The notes beneath the pieces were generated by a model that was not told where the DNA came from, did no database searches, and saw only the letters and a program-made list of their open reading frames with translations. Positions 27,092 through 35,239 of a stretch of DNA of 50,631 nucleotides are shown here, piece after piece; within the stretch, counting starts at the first letter, position 1, and the number at the start of each line of letters is the position of its first letter. This stretch comes from Chloroflexota bacterium. GTDB taxonomy: Bacteria; Chloroflexota; Anaerolineae; Anaerolineales; Villigracilaceae. The position numbers were made by a program, and so were the translations under genes. Location: assembly GCA_016219545.1 (NCBI GenBank), contig JACRMH010000014.1, positions 1 through 50,631 of the forward strand. The letters are read 5' to 3'.

Positions 27092-28057
27092 TTATTGTGT
27101 CGGCTTCTTTGGTTTGCGGGTGAACAATTTCCAAAGCGCCCAGATGATCAATGCAGGCGGTGCGAGGATGGGAACAAGCACTACGAAGAACCAGATCAGG
27201 AAGTTGACGATGCCTTGATACGCAATCGTGACCGTATGCACTGCATCGTTGAAGGTCTCACCAGGGGTCCACGGACTCGGTGTCGGTGTAGGGGTCGGTG
27301 TCAGTTCAGGTAATTTCGGCTCAAAGTTGACCGTGATCGTGGAGTACGCAGAGCGATCCTGCAAATAGTTCATCTGTCCTTTAATTTGCTCGATCTGCGC
27401 TTCGATGTTGGAAAGTTCCTGATTGATGCGCAAGGCTTCATCTACTGTTTTGGCACTGTCAAGAAAAGACTTAATACGTTCACGCGTGGCTTCAAGATTG
27501 GTGAGTTGTGATTGCAGGTCTACGAATTGATTGGTTACATCTTCGCCTGAGTCACTTTCATCGAGTACCTGAATGGACAGTCCGCGCAGACGGCTGAGGG
27601 TATGCTCAAATTACTGAACAGGAATGCCAATGCTTATAGTGGCGTATTTATAGCTTTTGCCATCATAATGAGATTGCGACCAAACCCGCGAACTGATGAT
27701 ATATCCGCCGGCATCACCTACTATCTGAGTGGCACGGTCAATCGCAACGTCAGTGTCCTCGACCAGCAATTTCAGATCAGAGTTCTTGATGATCATGTGC
27801 ATGGATGCGGCTGCGGGCGCGCCATCCTGCGGCGGCATGGCAGTTGCATACGCAATATTGGCAGGTGGAGCAGATGCTCCCTTTGCGGATTCATCCGCCA
27901 CTCCGCCCACACCCTGGGCGGCAGGGTCTGCATAGAGCGGCGACTCCACCATGACAGGCGCTTCAGTAGCGGCGGGGGCGGGTGCGCCTCCACAGGCGCT
28001 AAGCAACATTGCCCCCAAAACAACAAACACAAAAAGTAGATTGAATTTCGTTTTCAT
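27092..28057 (-). pseudogene. DUF4349 lipoprotein gene interrupted by an in-frame TAA
   Basis: The ATG at 28057 (GGAGGAG upstream) starts a lipoprotein: signal peptide to LLSAC (Cys22), Ala/Pro spacer, then the DUF4349 domain (MHMIIKNSDLKLLVEDTDVAIDRA). At codon 149 (27613-27611) a TAA interrupts an otherwise continuous frame: IPVQ-stop-FEHTLSRLRGL. After it the same frame runs on through GEDVTNQFVDLQ, a coiled-coil (NLEATRERIKSFLDSA ... INQELSNIEAQIEQI), STITVNFEP, a PT linker and a C-terminal membrane helix to a stop at 27092. In relatives I recall Gln at this place (PVDQFE), so one C-to-T change would explain it. It may be a recent pseudogene, read-through, or a sequence error. Confidence 0.85.
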
Positions 28058-28136
28058 ATTCTCCTCCAGAAAGAATATTGTCGGCGTTATGCTGGGTTGA
28101 CGGTACTTGGAGATGAAAGGTTCCACAAAAGAAAAT

Positions 28137-28253
28137 ATGTCGTTGCGAGGAGGGTGCTCTTCCCGACGAAGCAATCTCCCAACAACTAGTTTTGCTCAGT
28201 TATGAGGAGATTGCTTCGCCGCCAAAAACAAAAGCGGCGGCTCGCAACGACAT
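28137..28253. repeat. MITE/REP-like element upstream of the DUF4349 gene
   Basis: 117 bp with perfect 13-bp inverted ends (atgtcgttgcgag / ctcgcaacgacat) and inner cgaagcaatctcc / ggagattgcttcg. The rest of the 28058-28410 gap (after 28254) holds no gene; it has only a purine-rich stretch with ctcagtgtctcagtgg. Confidence 0.85.
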
Positions 28254-28410
28254 GAATATTAGGATGTTTGAATTTTAGAATAGACACTAAACCAAGCCCC
28301 CCTAACCATTTTTAAACCACTGCCCGCAGGGTGATAAGACACGGGGGCACAGAGAAAATCATTTTAAACTCCGTGACTCAGTGTCTCAGTGGCAAAGATT
28401 TTGATATTTT

Positions 28411-29196
28411 CTATGACCACCTGACCGCGTTACATCGTTCACAATCAGGTCTTTGGCATAGCAAGGCAAATGGGTTGGCCTGGATTTGCTCCACCACCAC
28501 CTTGATCAAACTTTTAAGATGAACAGCCTGCACAAGCGCAGTCCCAATTTGAACGCGGCGCGTATATTTTTCAACATCAGGTTCAATGGCATTGAAGCCG
28601 CTAGAGTCGCCGGGGAAACCGGGGCATTCGACGACGCGGTCTTGAGTCAATGCCCAGCGGATGAATTGCAATCGTCCGGCAAGTTTCTCGGCGTAATGAA
28701 TACTGGTATTGACGGTATGATCCACGCCAAGCAAAAGCACCCACCCATCTTGTTCTGCCAACATGCCAATCGGCGCAAGCGGGTCGTACAGTCTCTGGCT
28801 ATTGATGACCGCATCCGCGCGAATGCCTGCAAAGGATTGGATGGGATGCGAGGAACGTTTTGCCTTGAGATGTCTGCGAAGTGTTTCAGGCAGGCTGCCC
28901 ATCGTTTTATCGGCGGGCATGTCAGCCTGAAAAGGCTCTGCCATTTTATTCAAATCGATTTCACTTCCATAGATCATGCCGTTTTTCAGCGGACCTACTT
29001 CAGGGTTGAGCATGGTCTTATAAGTAAAGGTCGGCATGATGATCCCGCGCGTGGAATCAAGCAGGGCGTTAAGCATCGTCTCTGCGCCGCCGTCAATGTG
29101 ACCGAATGCTTTCAGGGATGCGTGCGCAATGACGAGGTGTTTGGTCAAGCCCAATTTGGCCAGACCAGTTTTCAGGTCAGATAATGAAACGTACAA
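28411..29196 (-). CDS. AAC(3)-family (aminoglycoside 3-N-acetyltransferase-like) protein
   Basis: 261 aa. The frame starts with TTG at 29196, with GGAAGGGG about 9 bp before it and only 3 bp after the stop of the enoyl-CoA hydratase. Family features are VIAHASLKAFG (about 22-32), IIMPTFTY (52-59), SLPETLRRH (about 101-109), HPIQSFAG and VLLLGVDHTVNTSIHYAE (about 153-170). The C-terminal end CQRPDCERC could bind a metal. AAC(3)-fold enzymes transfer acetyl from acetyl-CoA to an amine; many environmental members are not resistance proteins, so the substrate is open. Its coupling to a fatty-acid-type gene argues for a metabolic role. Confidence 0.88.
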   Translation of the reverse strand: MYVSLSDLKTGLAKLGLTKHLVIAHASLKAFGHIDGGAETMLNALLDSTRGIIMPTFTYKTMLNPEVGPLKNGMIYGSEIDLNKMAEPFQADMPADKTMGSLPETLRRHLKAKRSSHPIQSFAGIRADAVINSQRLYDPLAPIGMLAEQDGWVLLLGVDHTVNTSIHYAEKLAGRLQFIRWALTQDRVVECPGFPGDSSGFNAIEPDVEKYTRRVQIGTALVQAVHLKSLIKVVVEQIQANPFALLCQRPDCERCNAVRWS

Positions 29197-29199
29197 TTT

Positions 29200-29973
29200 T
29201 TATTTCCCCTTCCAATTCGGTTTGCGTTTTTCAATAAAGGCGCGCATCCCTTCCTTTTGATCTTCCGTCGAAAAGAGCAGATAAAAATTTCTGCGCTCGG
29301 CTTTGAGACCTTCGGTGAGAGTCGTTTCAAACGCGGCATTGACCGAATCCTTGGCCATGAATACTGCGAGAGGCGCACGGGACGCGATCTCTTCGGCGAG
29401 GGCAACTGCCTCATCGAGAAAACGGTCAAGCGGGACTACGCGATTGGCCAGCCCAAATTGGAGAGCTTCCGCCGCGGACAGTGTGCGGTTGTTGATGACC
29501 ATTTCCATGGCAAGGTTTTTCCCGAGCAAGCGCGCGAGGCGCTGCGTGCCGCCCGCGCCGGGGATCACGCCGATGGTAATTTCAGGTTGACCGAACCTGG
29601 CTGTTTCAGATGCGACGATCATGTCGCATGAAAGTGCGATCTCACATCCGCCGCCCAAGGCCCAGCCCGAGACTGCGGCAATGACAACTTTTTTGAACCT
29701 GCGCATCCGGTCAAAGAGATCAATGCGGTTGCTATTGACCATTTCAAATGTTGAGGACTCTGCCATCTCTTTGATATCTGCGCCTGCGGCAAATGCTTTT
29801 TCGTTTCCCGTTAACACCATAGCGCCGACATTTTCGTTTTTATCAAAGGCTTCCAGTGCGTCAAACAATTCGGTGATCAATGTTGTATTCAAAGCATTCA
29901 TTGCCTGTGGACGGTTGAGTGTGACGATGCCAACCCGCCCGCGAATTTCTGTCAGAACTGATGTATAGGTCAT
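29200..29973 (-). CDS. Enoyl-CoA hydratase/isomerase (crotonase family)
   Basis: 257 aa, the usual length for a single-domain crotonase. AAGGAGT precedes the ATG. The oxyanion-hole part is KAFAAGADIKEM (59-70); the two catalytic glutamates are E111 (GGGCEIAL) and E131 (QPEITIGVIPGAGGTQRL). This supports hydration of trans-2-enoyl-CoA rather than a side activity, since both Glu are kept. Likely role: beta-oxidation or amino-acid/CoA-ester breakdown in the cytoplasm. It is followed after 3 bp by the AAC(3)-like gene, so the two are one transcription unit. Confidence 0.94.
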   Translation of the reverse strand: MTYTSVLTEIRGRVGIVTLNRPQAMNALNTTLITELFDALEAFDKNENVGAMVLTGNEKAFAAGADIKEMAESSTFEMVNSNRIDLFDRMRRFKKVVIAAVSGWALGGGCEIALSCDMIVASETARFGQPEITIGVIPGAGGTQRLARLLGKNLAMEMVINNRTLSAAEALQFGLANRVVPLDRFLDEAVALAEEIASRAPLAVFMAKDSVNAAFETTLTEGLKAERRNFYLLFSTEDQKEGMRAFIEKRKPNWKGK

Positions 29974-30099
29974 GGAAGACTCCTTGATATTTTTTGTTTT
30001 ATTTTTTGGGATGAGGAATTTTCAAAGATTGCATCCTGTAAAACGATTATACCCCGCCTGTTAATCCAGTCCTTTCATGAACAAAAAGACCGATCACAA

Positions 30100-30131
30100 A
30101 AAAATAATGAACCTTGCGGTTCATTATTTTT
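30100..30131. terminator. Terminator downstream of the 238-aa membrane protein gene
   Basis: Perfect 14-bp stem aaaaataatgaacc / ggttcattattttt with a TTGC loop, flanked by A and T runs. Confidence 0.88.
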
Positions 30132-30158
30132 ACTCTCTTTATGTATATCATCCAGAAT

Positions 30159-30210
30159 CCCCAGCGTTCATTGCATTATCCCGGTGATCGTGCGGGATGC
30201 TTTGTTGGGC
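30159..30210 (-). other. Possible degenerate integron attC-like site
   Basis: On the minus strand it begins GCCCAACAAAGC (fits R'' RYYYAAC plus the usual spacer) 2 bp after the stop codon of the gene ending at 30213. It forms a stem ATCCCG...CGGGAT and ends GCTGGGG in place of GTTRRRY. The site is short (52 nt) and its outer end is degenerate; no integrase gene is in the window. Confidence 0.35.
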
Positions 30211-30212
30211 TG

Positions 30213-30929
30213 CTATTTGTTTTTGAAATCTTCCAGGAATCCAAGAATTTGATTATTAGACAGAAAAATCAAATTCACGGTTTGTTGTTCATTTATCCTT
30301 TTATAAAGTCTATTTACTACGGAAAAGGTATGATGTCCTTGCCATTTTTCATTCGGGATTAGTTCTCCGCTTTTGGAAATTGTAAAAGCCGAGCTGATAG
30401 CAAAACCAACATCATAGACTCTGGCTTCACCTTTACCACGACTCATGGAATGTTTTAGAAATACCCGTGCTTTGGCTACAATACGCTCTGCGTTTTTTGT
30501 TCTGAAATATGAACGAATAATTGCGCCAAACATTCCAGCCGATATAAGAATAAGTATCAGAAAACTAAGGTTTTTCTCTCCTTTAGTAGTAGAAGAGAAG
30601 AAAATACTAAAGCCAAATAATATCGACAAAAAAATCATCAGGACTGCTGTAATTACGAAACCTACCGGTGAAGCTTTCTTATCACACAAATCTGATATTG
30701 ATTTCCAATTCACTCTTCCCCAATCGCCGGGCTTTTCCAAGTAATTGTTTTGTGGTTGCACTTCAGGCAACATACCTGTTCTCTGAAATAGAATTTGTTT
30801 TACTATATCAAATGCAGCGTCAGACCATTCTTCGTGATCATTTTGCTTCAAAATACGCATTAACTCATCTGTGCTCTTGAGTTGCATATTGCTATAAATT
30901 TGATTACGTAAATCATCTGAAATATTCAT
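30213..30929 (-). CDS. Membrane protein of unknown function (two helices)
   Basis: 238 aa from the ATG at 30929 (MNISDDLRNQIYSNM); an upstream in-frame start at 30974 lies in the attC-like sequence. The N-terminal cytoplasmic part (1-80) has LKSTDELMRILKQNDHEEWS, a pattern seen in short helical 'degradation/adaptor' segments. Two membrane helices (about 92-113 and 121-140) are followed by a soluble C-terminal part (about 145-238) with YDVGFAISSAFTISKSGELIP. I do not recognise the family. Composition is AT-richer than the flanking metabolic genes. Same strand as the next unknown membrane gene, with attC-like sequences after both. Confidence 0.7.
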   Translation of the reverse strand: MNISDDLRNQIYSNMQLKSTDELMRILKQNDHEEWSDAAFDIVKQILFQRTGMLPEVQPQNNYLEKPGDWGRVNWKSISDLCDKKASPVGFVITAVLMIFLSILFGFSIFFSSTTKGEKNLSFLILILISAGMFGAIIRSYFRTKNAERIVAKARVFLKHSMSRGKGEARVYDVGFAISSAFTISKSGELIPNEKWQGHHTFSVVNRLYKRINEQQTVNLIFLSNNQILGFLEDFKNK

Positions 30930-30947
30930 GACATTATTTTCGGGGCA

Positions 30948-31080
30948 ACCTAACGGTTTGTGTTCGCGAAGCATTGCGCTGAGGGGCGTGGACTCCGCTT
31001 GGAAGCAGATAAAACTCGAAGCCAGAAAATGCTTGAAAATGCGGCAGAATCGCCAGTGCCCAGTCCACGCTTTGTAAGCC
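30948..31080 (-). other. Possible integron attC-like site between two AT-rich genes
   Basis: On the minus strand GCTTACAAAGCGTGGACT starts 25 bp after the stop of the gene ending at 31106, and AGTCCACGC (30986-30994 on plus) pairs with GCGTGGACT (31062-31070). The far end is CCGTTAGGTTGC, where GTTAGGT fits GTTRRRY, 19 bp before the next ATG, as in a cassette. R'' lacks one A and the arm spacing is irregular, so this is tentative. Confidence 0.35.
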
Positions 31081-31105
31081 CGCTTTTGGATATTTGGAAC
31101 ACATT

Positions 31106-31960
31106 TTATTTTAGAACAAACATCAATATTAGTGCCATTATCAAATAGATAATAATGCCAATTACCGAGGTCACTTTATAAACCGAATTTTCATAGGCGA
31201 CATCTCTTGGCGGGACGAAAAAACTTTCTCGAATGGATGTCTTGGCAATTCTTATAGCGTAAACAATTTCTGTAATTATATACACAAGAGTAGGGAAAAC
31301 AAAGGACAGTAAAATCCAAAAGAATTCACCGGTTTCGCTTATTTTCGCAATGCCAATCCCTAATAAACCCATACCAAGGGTAGCAACAATCAATTTCCAA
31401 AAAAGCGAATAAATCCTATCCCAGCTTTGGTCTGAAAAAACGGCTGTTTTGAGAAAGAGGAAAAGTTTTGGCTCATTGTACCGATTTGCAAGACCAATGT
31501 TGTCTAAAGATGCTTTTAGCGTTTGAATAAAGTCACCTATTTCACGTACTACAACAGTAAGTCGGATCTTTTCTTTGCCAGCAATTATTGTTATCCATCC
31601 TCCAAGATAAGGTATTGATGGAAGTCCGATTTTCGTTATTTTATCGAATTTGATTTTAGTCTCACCCTTACGATGTCTATAAATGATGGCGTCGTTTTCG
31701 ATAACGACTCGAACACCTGCTAATCGATAGTATAAATACCAAAGAAGAACACCTTCAATAACGAAGATAATTCCTCCGCATACCATCATGACTAGAATCA
31801 TGGATTGAAATTGTGAATAAAACGGCTCTGGTGTTGGTGTTGAAAGGAAACTAATTTTCACCCCCATAAATATCCAAAAGATAATGAAAACCGAAAAGAA
31901 GATGGCGATAACATATTGCCCCCATTGAATATGCTTTCTGTATTGATATACTTTGCTCAT
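31106..31960 (-). CDS. Polytopic membrane protein of unknown function
   Basis: 284 aa from the ATG at 31960, which has AAGGGAG 8 bp upstream (cagaagggagttttt). Hydrophobic segments lie at about 14-36, 54-78, 175-200, 208-230 and 255-284. Between the second and third is a soluble stretch (about 80-160: GVRVVIENDAIIYRHRKGETKIKFDKITKIGLPS) that reads like a bacterial PH-like domain. No enzyme motif is visible. It is AT-rich and lies between tRNA-Val and another unknown membrane gene. Confidence 0.75.
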   Translation of the reverse strand: MSKVYQYRKHIQWGQYVIAIFFSVFIIFWIFMGVKISFLSTPTPEPFYSQFQSMILVMMVCGGIIFVIEGVLLWYLYYRLAGVRVVIENDAIIYRHRKGETKIKFDKITKIGLPSIPYLGGWITIIAGKEKIRLTVVVREIGDFIQTLKASLDNIGLANRYNEPKLFLFLKTAVFSDQSWDRIYSLFWKLIVATLGMGLLGIGIAKISETGEFFWILLSFVFPTLVYIITEIVYAIRIAKTSIRESFFVPPRDVAYENSVYKVTSVIGIIIYLIMALILMFVLK

Positions 31961-32128
31961 AAAAACTCCCTTCTGAGAATGGTCATGCCAACTATGTTTA
32001 TACAACGTTCATCCGCATAACTGCTTATAGGCGATACAAGATTAAAAATATTCAGGGGAAATACCAATAAAGTTGATGCTTTAGTTATTCCCCGCTTATC
32101 AATTGGCACATTACGTACTTCAAAAGTG

Positions 32129-32202
32129 TGGGCGCTGAGGGACTCGAACCCCCGACCCCCTCGGTGTAAACGAGGTGCTCTAACCAACTGAGCTAAGCGC
32201 CC
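32129..32202 (-). tRNA. tRNA-Val (anticodon TAC)
   Basis: On the minus strand: acceptor GGGCGCT/AGCGCCC with discriminator A, D-arm TTAGCTCAGTTGGTTAGAGC, anticodon stem CTCGT with loop TTTACAC (anticodon at plus 32166-32168) and T-loop GGTTCGAGTCC. The CCA end is not encoded. A reading frame across it (31957-32265) is an artefact. Confidence 0.97.
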
Positions 32203-32274
32203 GGAGTGACCAGCATTATAGCATGTGATTCTGAAAATTGAAAAATTAATCCAAGTTGCTACCATACTGCCATT

Positions 32275-32368
32275 GTGTCATGCTGAGGGGCGGTTTCCCC
32301 GAAGCATCTCTGTCTCGTCATATCCGAGACCCTTCGGTCGCGAAGAGCACGCTCCCTCAGGGAGACAC
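32275..32368. repeat. Chloroflexi-type intergenic repeat near tRNA-Val
   Basis: Starts gtgtcatgctgaggggcgg and ends ccctcagggagacac, with an inner ccccgaagcatctc. The plan is similar to the gcgaagcaatctc elements, but it is a diverged type with imperfect ends. Confidence 0.55.
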
Positions 32369-32451
32369 GTTTTTTCAACATCAAGGCAGCGACTTGGGTT
32401 AATTAATTTTCTCCTGCGTTATAATCGCATCAATTAGACAGGAGAGAACCC

Positions 32452-32874
32452 ATGACTGAATCAAAACCACTGAACTGGTCCCCCGCTTCGAATGTCGGCT
32501 ATTCCGTGATCCGCCGCGGCGATGGCGGCATGACCTTAACCTTTACTGATCTTTCGGAGGCCACCCTTGCGCACTGGCATGACTTTGCCCTGGAGCATTT
32601 GCTTGAAGCAGACCGCCGCACGCGTAATTTATATGACCTGCGTGCTGTAAAGCAAATTCCTGAAAAAGCCATCCGCATGGCCGTGGATGCGAACAGCGAC
32701 CCGTCTGCGCGCAACATCCGCGTGGCAGTTGTGGTGGCCGATCAAGGCGTTGCGGATTCAGTCCGCAATGTGGCGGCAGGTTCTTTGCCGGAGACAGCTT
32801 CCGCTATGAAGATCTTTACCGATATTAACGAAGCCGAAGCCTGGCTGGCCCGTCCGCTGGATCAGATACCGTAA
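32452..32874 (+). CDS. Conserved-looking small protein of unknown function (SpoIIAA/STAS-like pattern)
   Basis: 140 aa, ATG after gacaggagagaaccc. A -10 TATAAT lies at 32420-32425; no good -35 is seen. An early beta part (YSVIRRGDGGMTLTFTDL) leads to a helix and NLYDLRAVKQIPEKAIRMAVD, then RVAVVVADQGVADSVRNVA and MKIFTDINEAEAWLARPL at the end. This order (strand, 'DLR', helix, 'IFTDxxxAxxWL') is what SpoIIAA-like/STAS-like proteins show, but the match is by pattern only. It is followed by a 15-bp hairpin and folP in the same direction. Confidence 0.8.
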   Translation: MTESKPLNWSPASNVGYSVIRRGDGGMTLTFTDLSEATLAHWHDFALEHLLEADRRTRNLYDLRAVKQIPEKAIRMAVDANSDPSARNIRVAVVVADQGVADSVRNVAAGSLPETASAMKIFTDINEAEAWLARPLDQIP

Positions 32875-32884
32875 TCATGTCATA

Positions 32885-32917
32885 AAGTGACAGTCACCTG
32901 TGAGGTGACTGTCACTT
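32885..32917 (+). repeat. GTCAC/GTGAC hairpin before folP
   Basis: Perfect 15-bp stem (aagtgacagtcacct / aggtgactgtcactt) with a GTG loop, 10 bp after a stop codon and 12 bp before the folP ATG. No U tract. It occupies the place where a ribosome site would be expected. Confidence 0.8.
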
Positions 32918-32928
32918 ATATCAATGAT

Positions 32929-33813
32929 ATGAACTCCCCATCCCTTCAAATTGGAAATTTCACCTTCAACTGGGGTTCCCGCACTTATGTGATGGGAATC
33001 TTGAATGTGACTCCCGACAGTTTTTCAGGTGACGGGATCATCGCCAAAGGGGATGCGCTGGAAGTTGCCCTTGAACAGGCGCGAAATTTCCTCGCATCCG
33101 GCGCGGACATTTTGGATGTGGGCGGTGAGTCAACGCGACCGGGTTCTGCTCCGGTCAATGCGGATGAAGAGATGGAGCGTGTGATTCCCATTATCCACGC
33201 ATTAAATAAAAATTTCCCTGAAGCCCTAATTTCAATTGATACCTATAAAGCTCAGGTTGCGGAAGAAGCGATCCGCGCAGGCGCGCATATTGTCAACGAT
33301 GTGTGGGGATTGCGCGCGGACGATGGACTGGCATCCGTTGCGGCAAAATATAAAACCCCTGTGATACTCATGCACAACCGCAGCAACCCTGCCAGCGTGG
33401 AAGTCCGCGAGAAGTTTGGGAATGCCTATGTCGGTGCGGTGTATGAAAATTTAATTGAGGATGTCAAACGGGAATTGATGAACAGCGTTGCGCTCGCGCA
33501 AAAGGCCGGAATTGCTGAGTCCCATATTGTTCTGGACCCAGGCGTCGGCTTTGGAAAGACGCGTGAACATAACCTGGAATTAATTGATCGGCTGAATGAA
33601 ATCCGCAAGCTGGGGTATCCCATTTTGTTGGGGACATCCCGCAAATCATTTATTGGATTCACTTTAGATCTTCCAGCAGACCAACGTGTTGAGGGAACAG
33701 CCGCAACTGTTGCAGTGGGCATCACGCGCAGCGCAGACATCATCCGCGTGCATGATGTCAAAGAAATGGCGCGTGTTGCAAAAATGACAGACGCAATCGT
33801 AAGGGGTGTGTAG
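32929..33813 (+). CDS. folP: Dihydropteroate synthase
   Basis: 294 aa from the ATG at 32929 (MNSPSLQIGNF). Motifs: MGILNVTPDSFSGDG (about 21-35), DILDVGGESTRPGSAPV (about 60-76), SIDTYKA (about 100), ILDPGVGFGKT (about 200) and GTSRKSFIG (about 235). The cytoplasmic enzyme joins p-aminobenzoate and the pterin pyrophosphate to give dihydropteroate in folate synthesis. No Shine-Dalgarno sequence is seen; a strong hairpin ends 11 bp before the ATG. A TAG stop is followed directly by another small hairpin (33814-33832) and the next gene. Confidence 0.96.
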   Translation: MNSPSLQIGNFTFNWGSRTYVMGILNVTPDSFSGDGIIAKGDALEVALEQARNFLASGADILDVGGESTRPGSAPVNADEEMERVIPIIHALNKNFPEALISIDTYKAQVAEEAIRAGAHIVNDVWGLRADDGLASVAAKYKTPVILMHNRSNPASVEVREKFGNAYVGAVYENLIEDVKRELMNSVALAQKAGIAESHIVLDPGVGFGKTREHNLELIDRLNEIRKLGYPILLGTSRKSFIGFTLDLPADQRVEGTAATVAVGITRSADIIRVHDVKEMARVAKMTDAIVRGV

Positions 33814-33832
33814 GTCACGCTTTCAGCGTGAC
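33814..33832 (+). repeat. GTCAC/GTGAC hairpin directly after folP
   Basis: gtcacgct and agcgtgac, 8-bp stem with a TTC loop, starting on the base after the folP stop codon and ending 9 bp before the next ATG. Third member of the set with 25502-25524 and 32885-32917. Confidence 0.7.
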
Positions 33833-33841
33833 AAAATAAAC

Positions 33842-35170
33842 ATGGAAGATTATTCAAAAAACCTCCTCCGCTCCGGGATCATCGAAGCCAAAGCCGGGAA
33901 CCGCGAATCCGCCCGCCGCTATCTTGACCGCGCGATCTACATGACAACATCTTTTGATATGCTGTCCGAAGCGTGGTTTTGGATGAGCGAGTGCATTGAC
34001 GAGCCTGTCGAAAAAAGAAAGGCATTGGAGAATTGTCTTAGCCATGACCTGCGCCATGCACGCGCACGTCGGTCACTTGCCATTCTGGATGGGAAACTCA
34101 AAGCCGACGAAGTGGTCAACCCCGATAATTTACCCGCCACGTCGGATGGATTCCGTCAGGCGGACGCGCAAAGATTTATGTGTCCCAAATGCGGCGGACG
34201 CATGGCCTTTGCGCCTGATGGTCAAACCCTCGTCTGCGAATATTGCACACGTAATCAAAAAGTTGGCATGGCTCAACCTGCGGGTGAAAAAGATTTCATC
34301 ATTGCCATGGCCACTTCGCGCGGACATGGCAAGCCGTTGCAGGAACAGGTCTTTCATTGCAACGGCTGCGGCGCAGAATTTATTTTGCCGCCGGACCAAA
34401 TTTCAGCATCCTGTGTTTATTGCGACTCGCCTTATGTGGTCAGCCTTGAAAAAACAAAGGATCTGCTCGCGCCGGATGGAATCATTCCGCACGCGTTCAC
34501 GCAAAAACACGCCATAAAATTATTGGTGGATTGGGTCGAGCGCAACGACATCCAGCCCGAAAAAAAAGTGGAACTTCCGCGCGGACTTTACCTTCCTCTT
34601 TGGACTTTTGATATCGGCGGAGTAATTGATTACACCGGGGAAAAAGTTGAATATGAAAATGAGCTTTTCTCAAGGCACGGCCAGAAAAAGATAGTGCGCG
34701 TCACCAACCAATATCCTGTTATGGTGGATGACTTGCCGCTTCCTGCTTCCCGAAAGCTGTCTTCTGTTTTCGTAAAGTTGATTGGCACCTTTGACAGGAA
34801 GTCCATCCAGCCCTATGATCCGCGCTTCCTCGCAAACTGGCCCGCCGAAATTTACGATGTCCCCATGGCGGATGCTTCATTGGATGCGCGCAGTCAGGCG
34901 TATGCAAGTTACAAGGAAAAACTTCCATCCCTACTCAACGACATAACCCTTGTCCACACTTCGTCATCGAATCTTGTAGTTGAATCATTTAAACTTAATC
35001 TGCTTCCCGTATGGATGACGGAACTTCCCTTCGATGGAAGAGAGCATTTGGTTCTGATCAACGGTCAAAGCGGAGTCGTGGCAAGTGACATTCCCAATAA
35101 AGGACAAAAACAGGAAGAATCTGAAAAGGGTGGATTGATGGAATTCCTTGCGGATTTGTTGAAAGATTAG
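33842..35170 (+). CDS. TPR-like protein with two zinc ribbons, unknown function
   Basis: 442 aa from the ATG at 33842. Residues 1-95 form TPR-like helices (SGIIEAKAGNRESARRYLDRAI). Two zinc-ribbon pairs follow: CPKCGGRMAF...CEYC (about 122-145) and CNGCGAEF...CVYC (about 183-207). A long C-terminal beta-rich part (about 225-420) has LYLPLWTFDIGGVIDYTGEKVEYE and LPVWMTELPFDGREHLVLINGQSG. This order resembles zinc-ribbon proteins of the 'TFIIB-type/DUF' sort fused to a membrane-distal domain in other bacteria; I cannot give a function. Nine bp after the folP-end hairpin, same strand, so probably co-transcribed. Confidence 0.85.
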   Translation: MEDYSKNLLRSGIIEAKAGNRESARRYLDRAIYMTTSFDMLSEAWFWMSECIDEPVEKRKALENCLSHDLRHARARRSLAILDGKLKADEVVNPDNLPATSDGFRQADAQRFMCPKCGGRMAFAPDGQTLVCEYCTRNQKVGMAQPAGEKDFIIAMATSRGHGKPLQEQVFHCNGCGAEFILPPDQISASCVYCDSPYVVSLEKTKDLLAPDGIIPHAFTQKHAIKLLVDWVERNDIQPEKKVELPRGLYLPLWTFDIGGVIDYTGEKVEYENELFSRHGQKKIVRVTNQYPVMVDDLPLPASRKLSSVFVKLIGTFDRKSIQPYDPRFLANWPAEIYDVPMADASLDARSQAYASYKEKLPSLLNDITLVHTSSSNLVVESFKLNLLPVWMTELPFDGREHLVLINGQSGVVASDIPNKGQKQEESEKGGLMEFLADLLKD

Positions 35171-35239
35171 AAACAAAATATTGTATACTTTGCTCGTTAT
35201 AAAACATTAACATTCTAAAAACTTAATAAAGGACATTTT

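Noticed and set aside
27092..27433. Separate 113-aa protein starting at TTG 27433
   Set aside because: The same frame continues upstream through clear DUF4349 sequence to the TAA at 27611; it is the 3' part of a broken gene and has no ribosome site of its own.
30046..30051. TATAAT on the minus strand upstream of the enoyl-CoA hydratase gene
   Set aside because: A perfect -10, but no acceptable -35 at 16-18 bp; kept out of the feature list.
31957..32265. 102-aa minus-strand frame containing LAQLVRAPRLHRGGRGFES
   Set aside because: This is the translation of the tRNA-Val gene, a common artefact.
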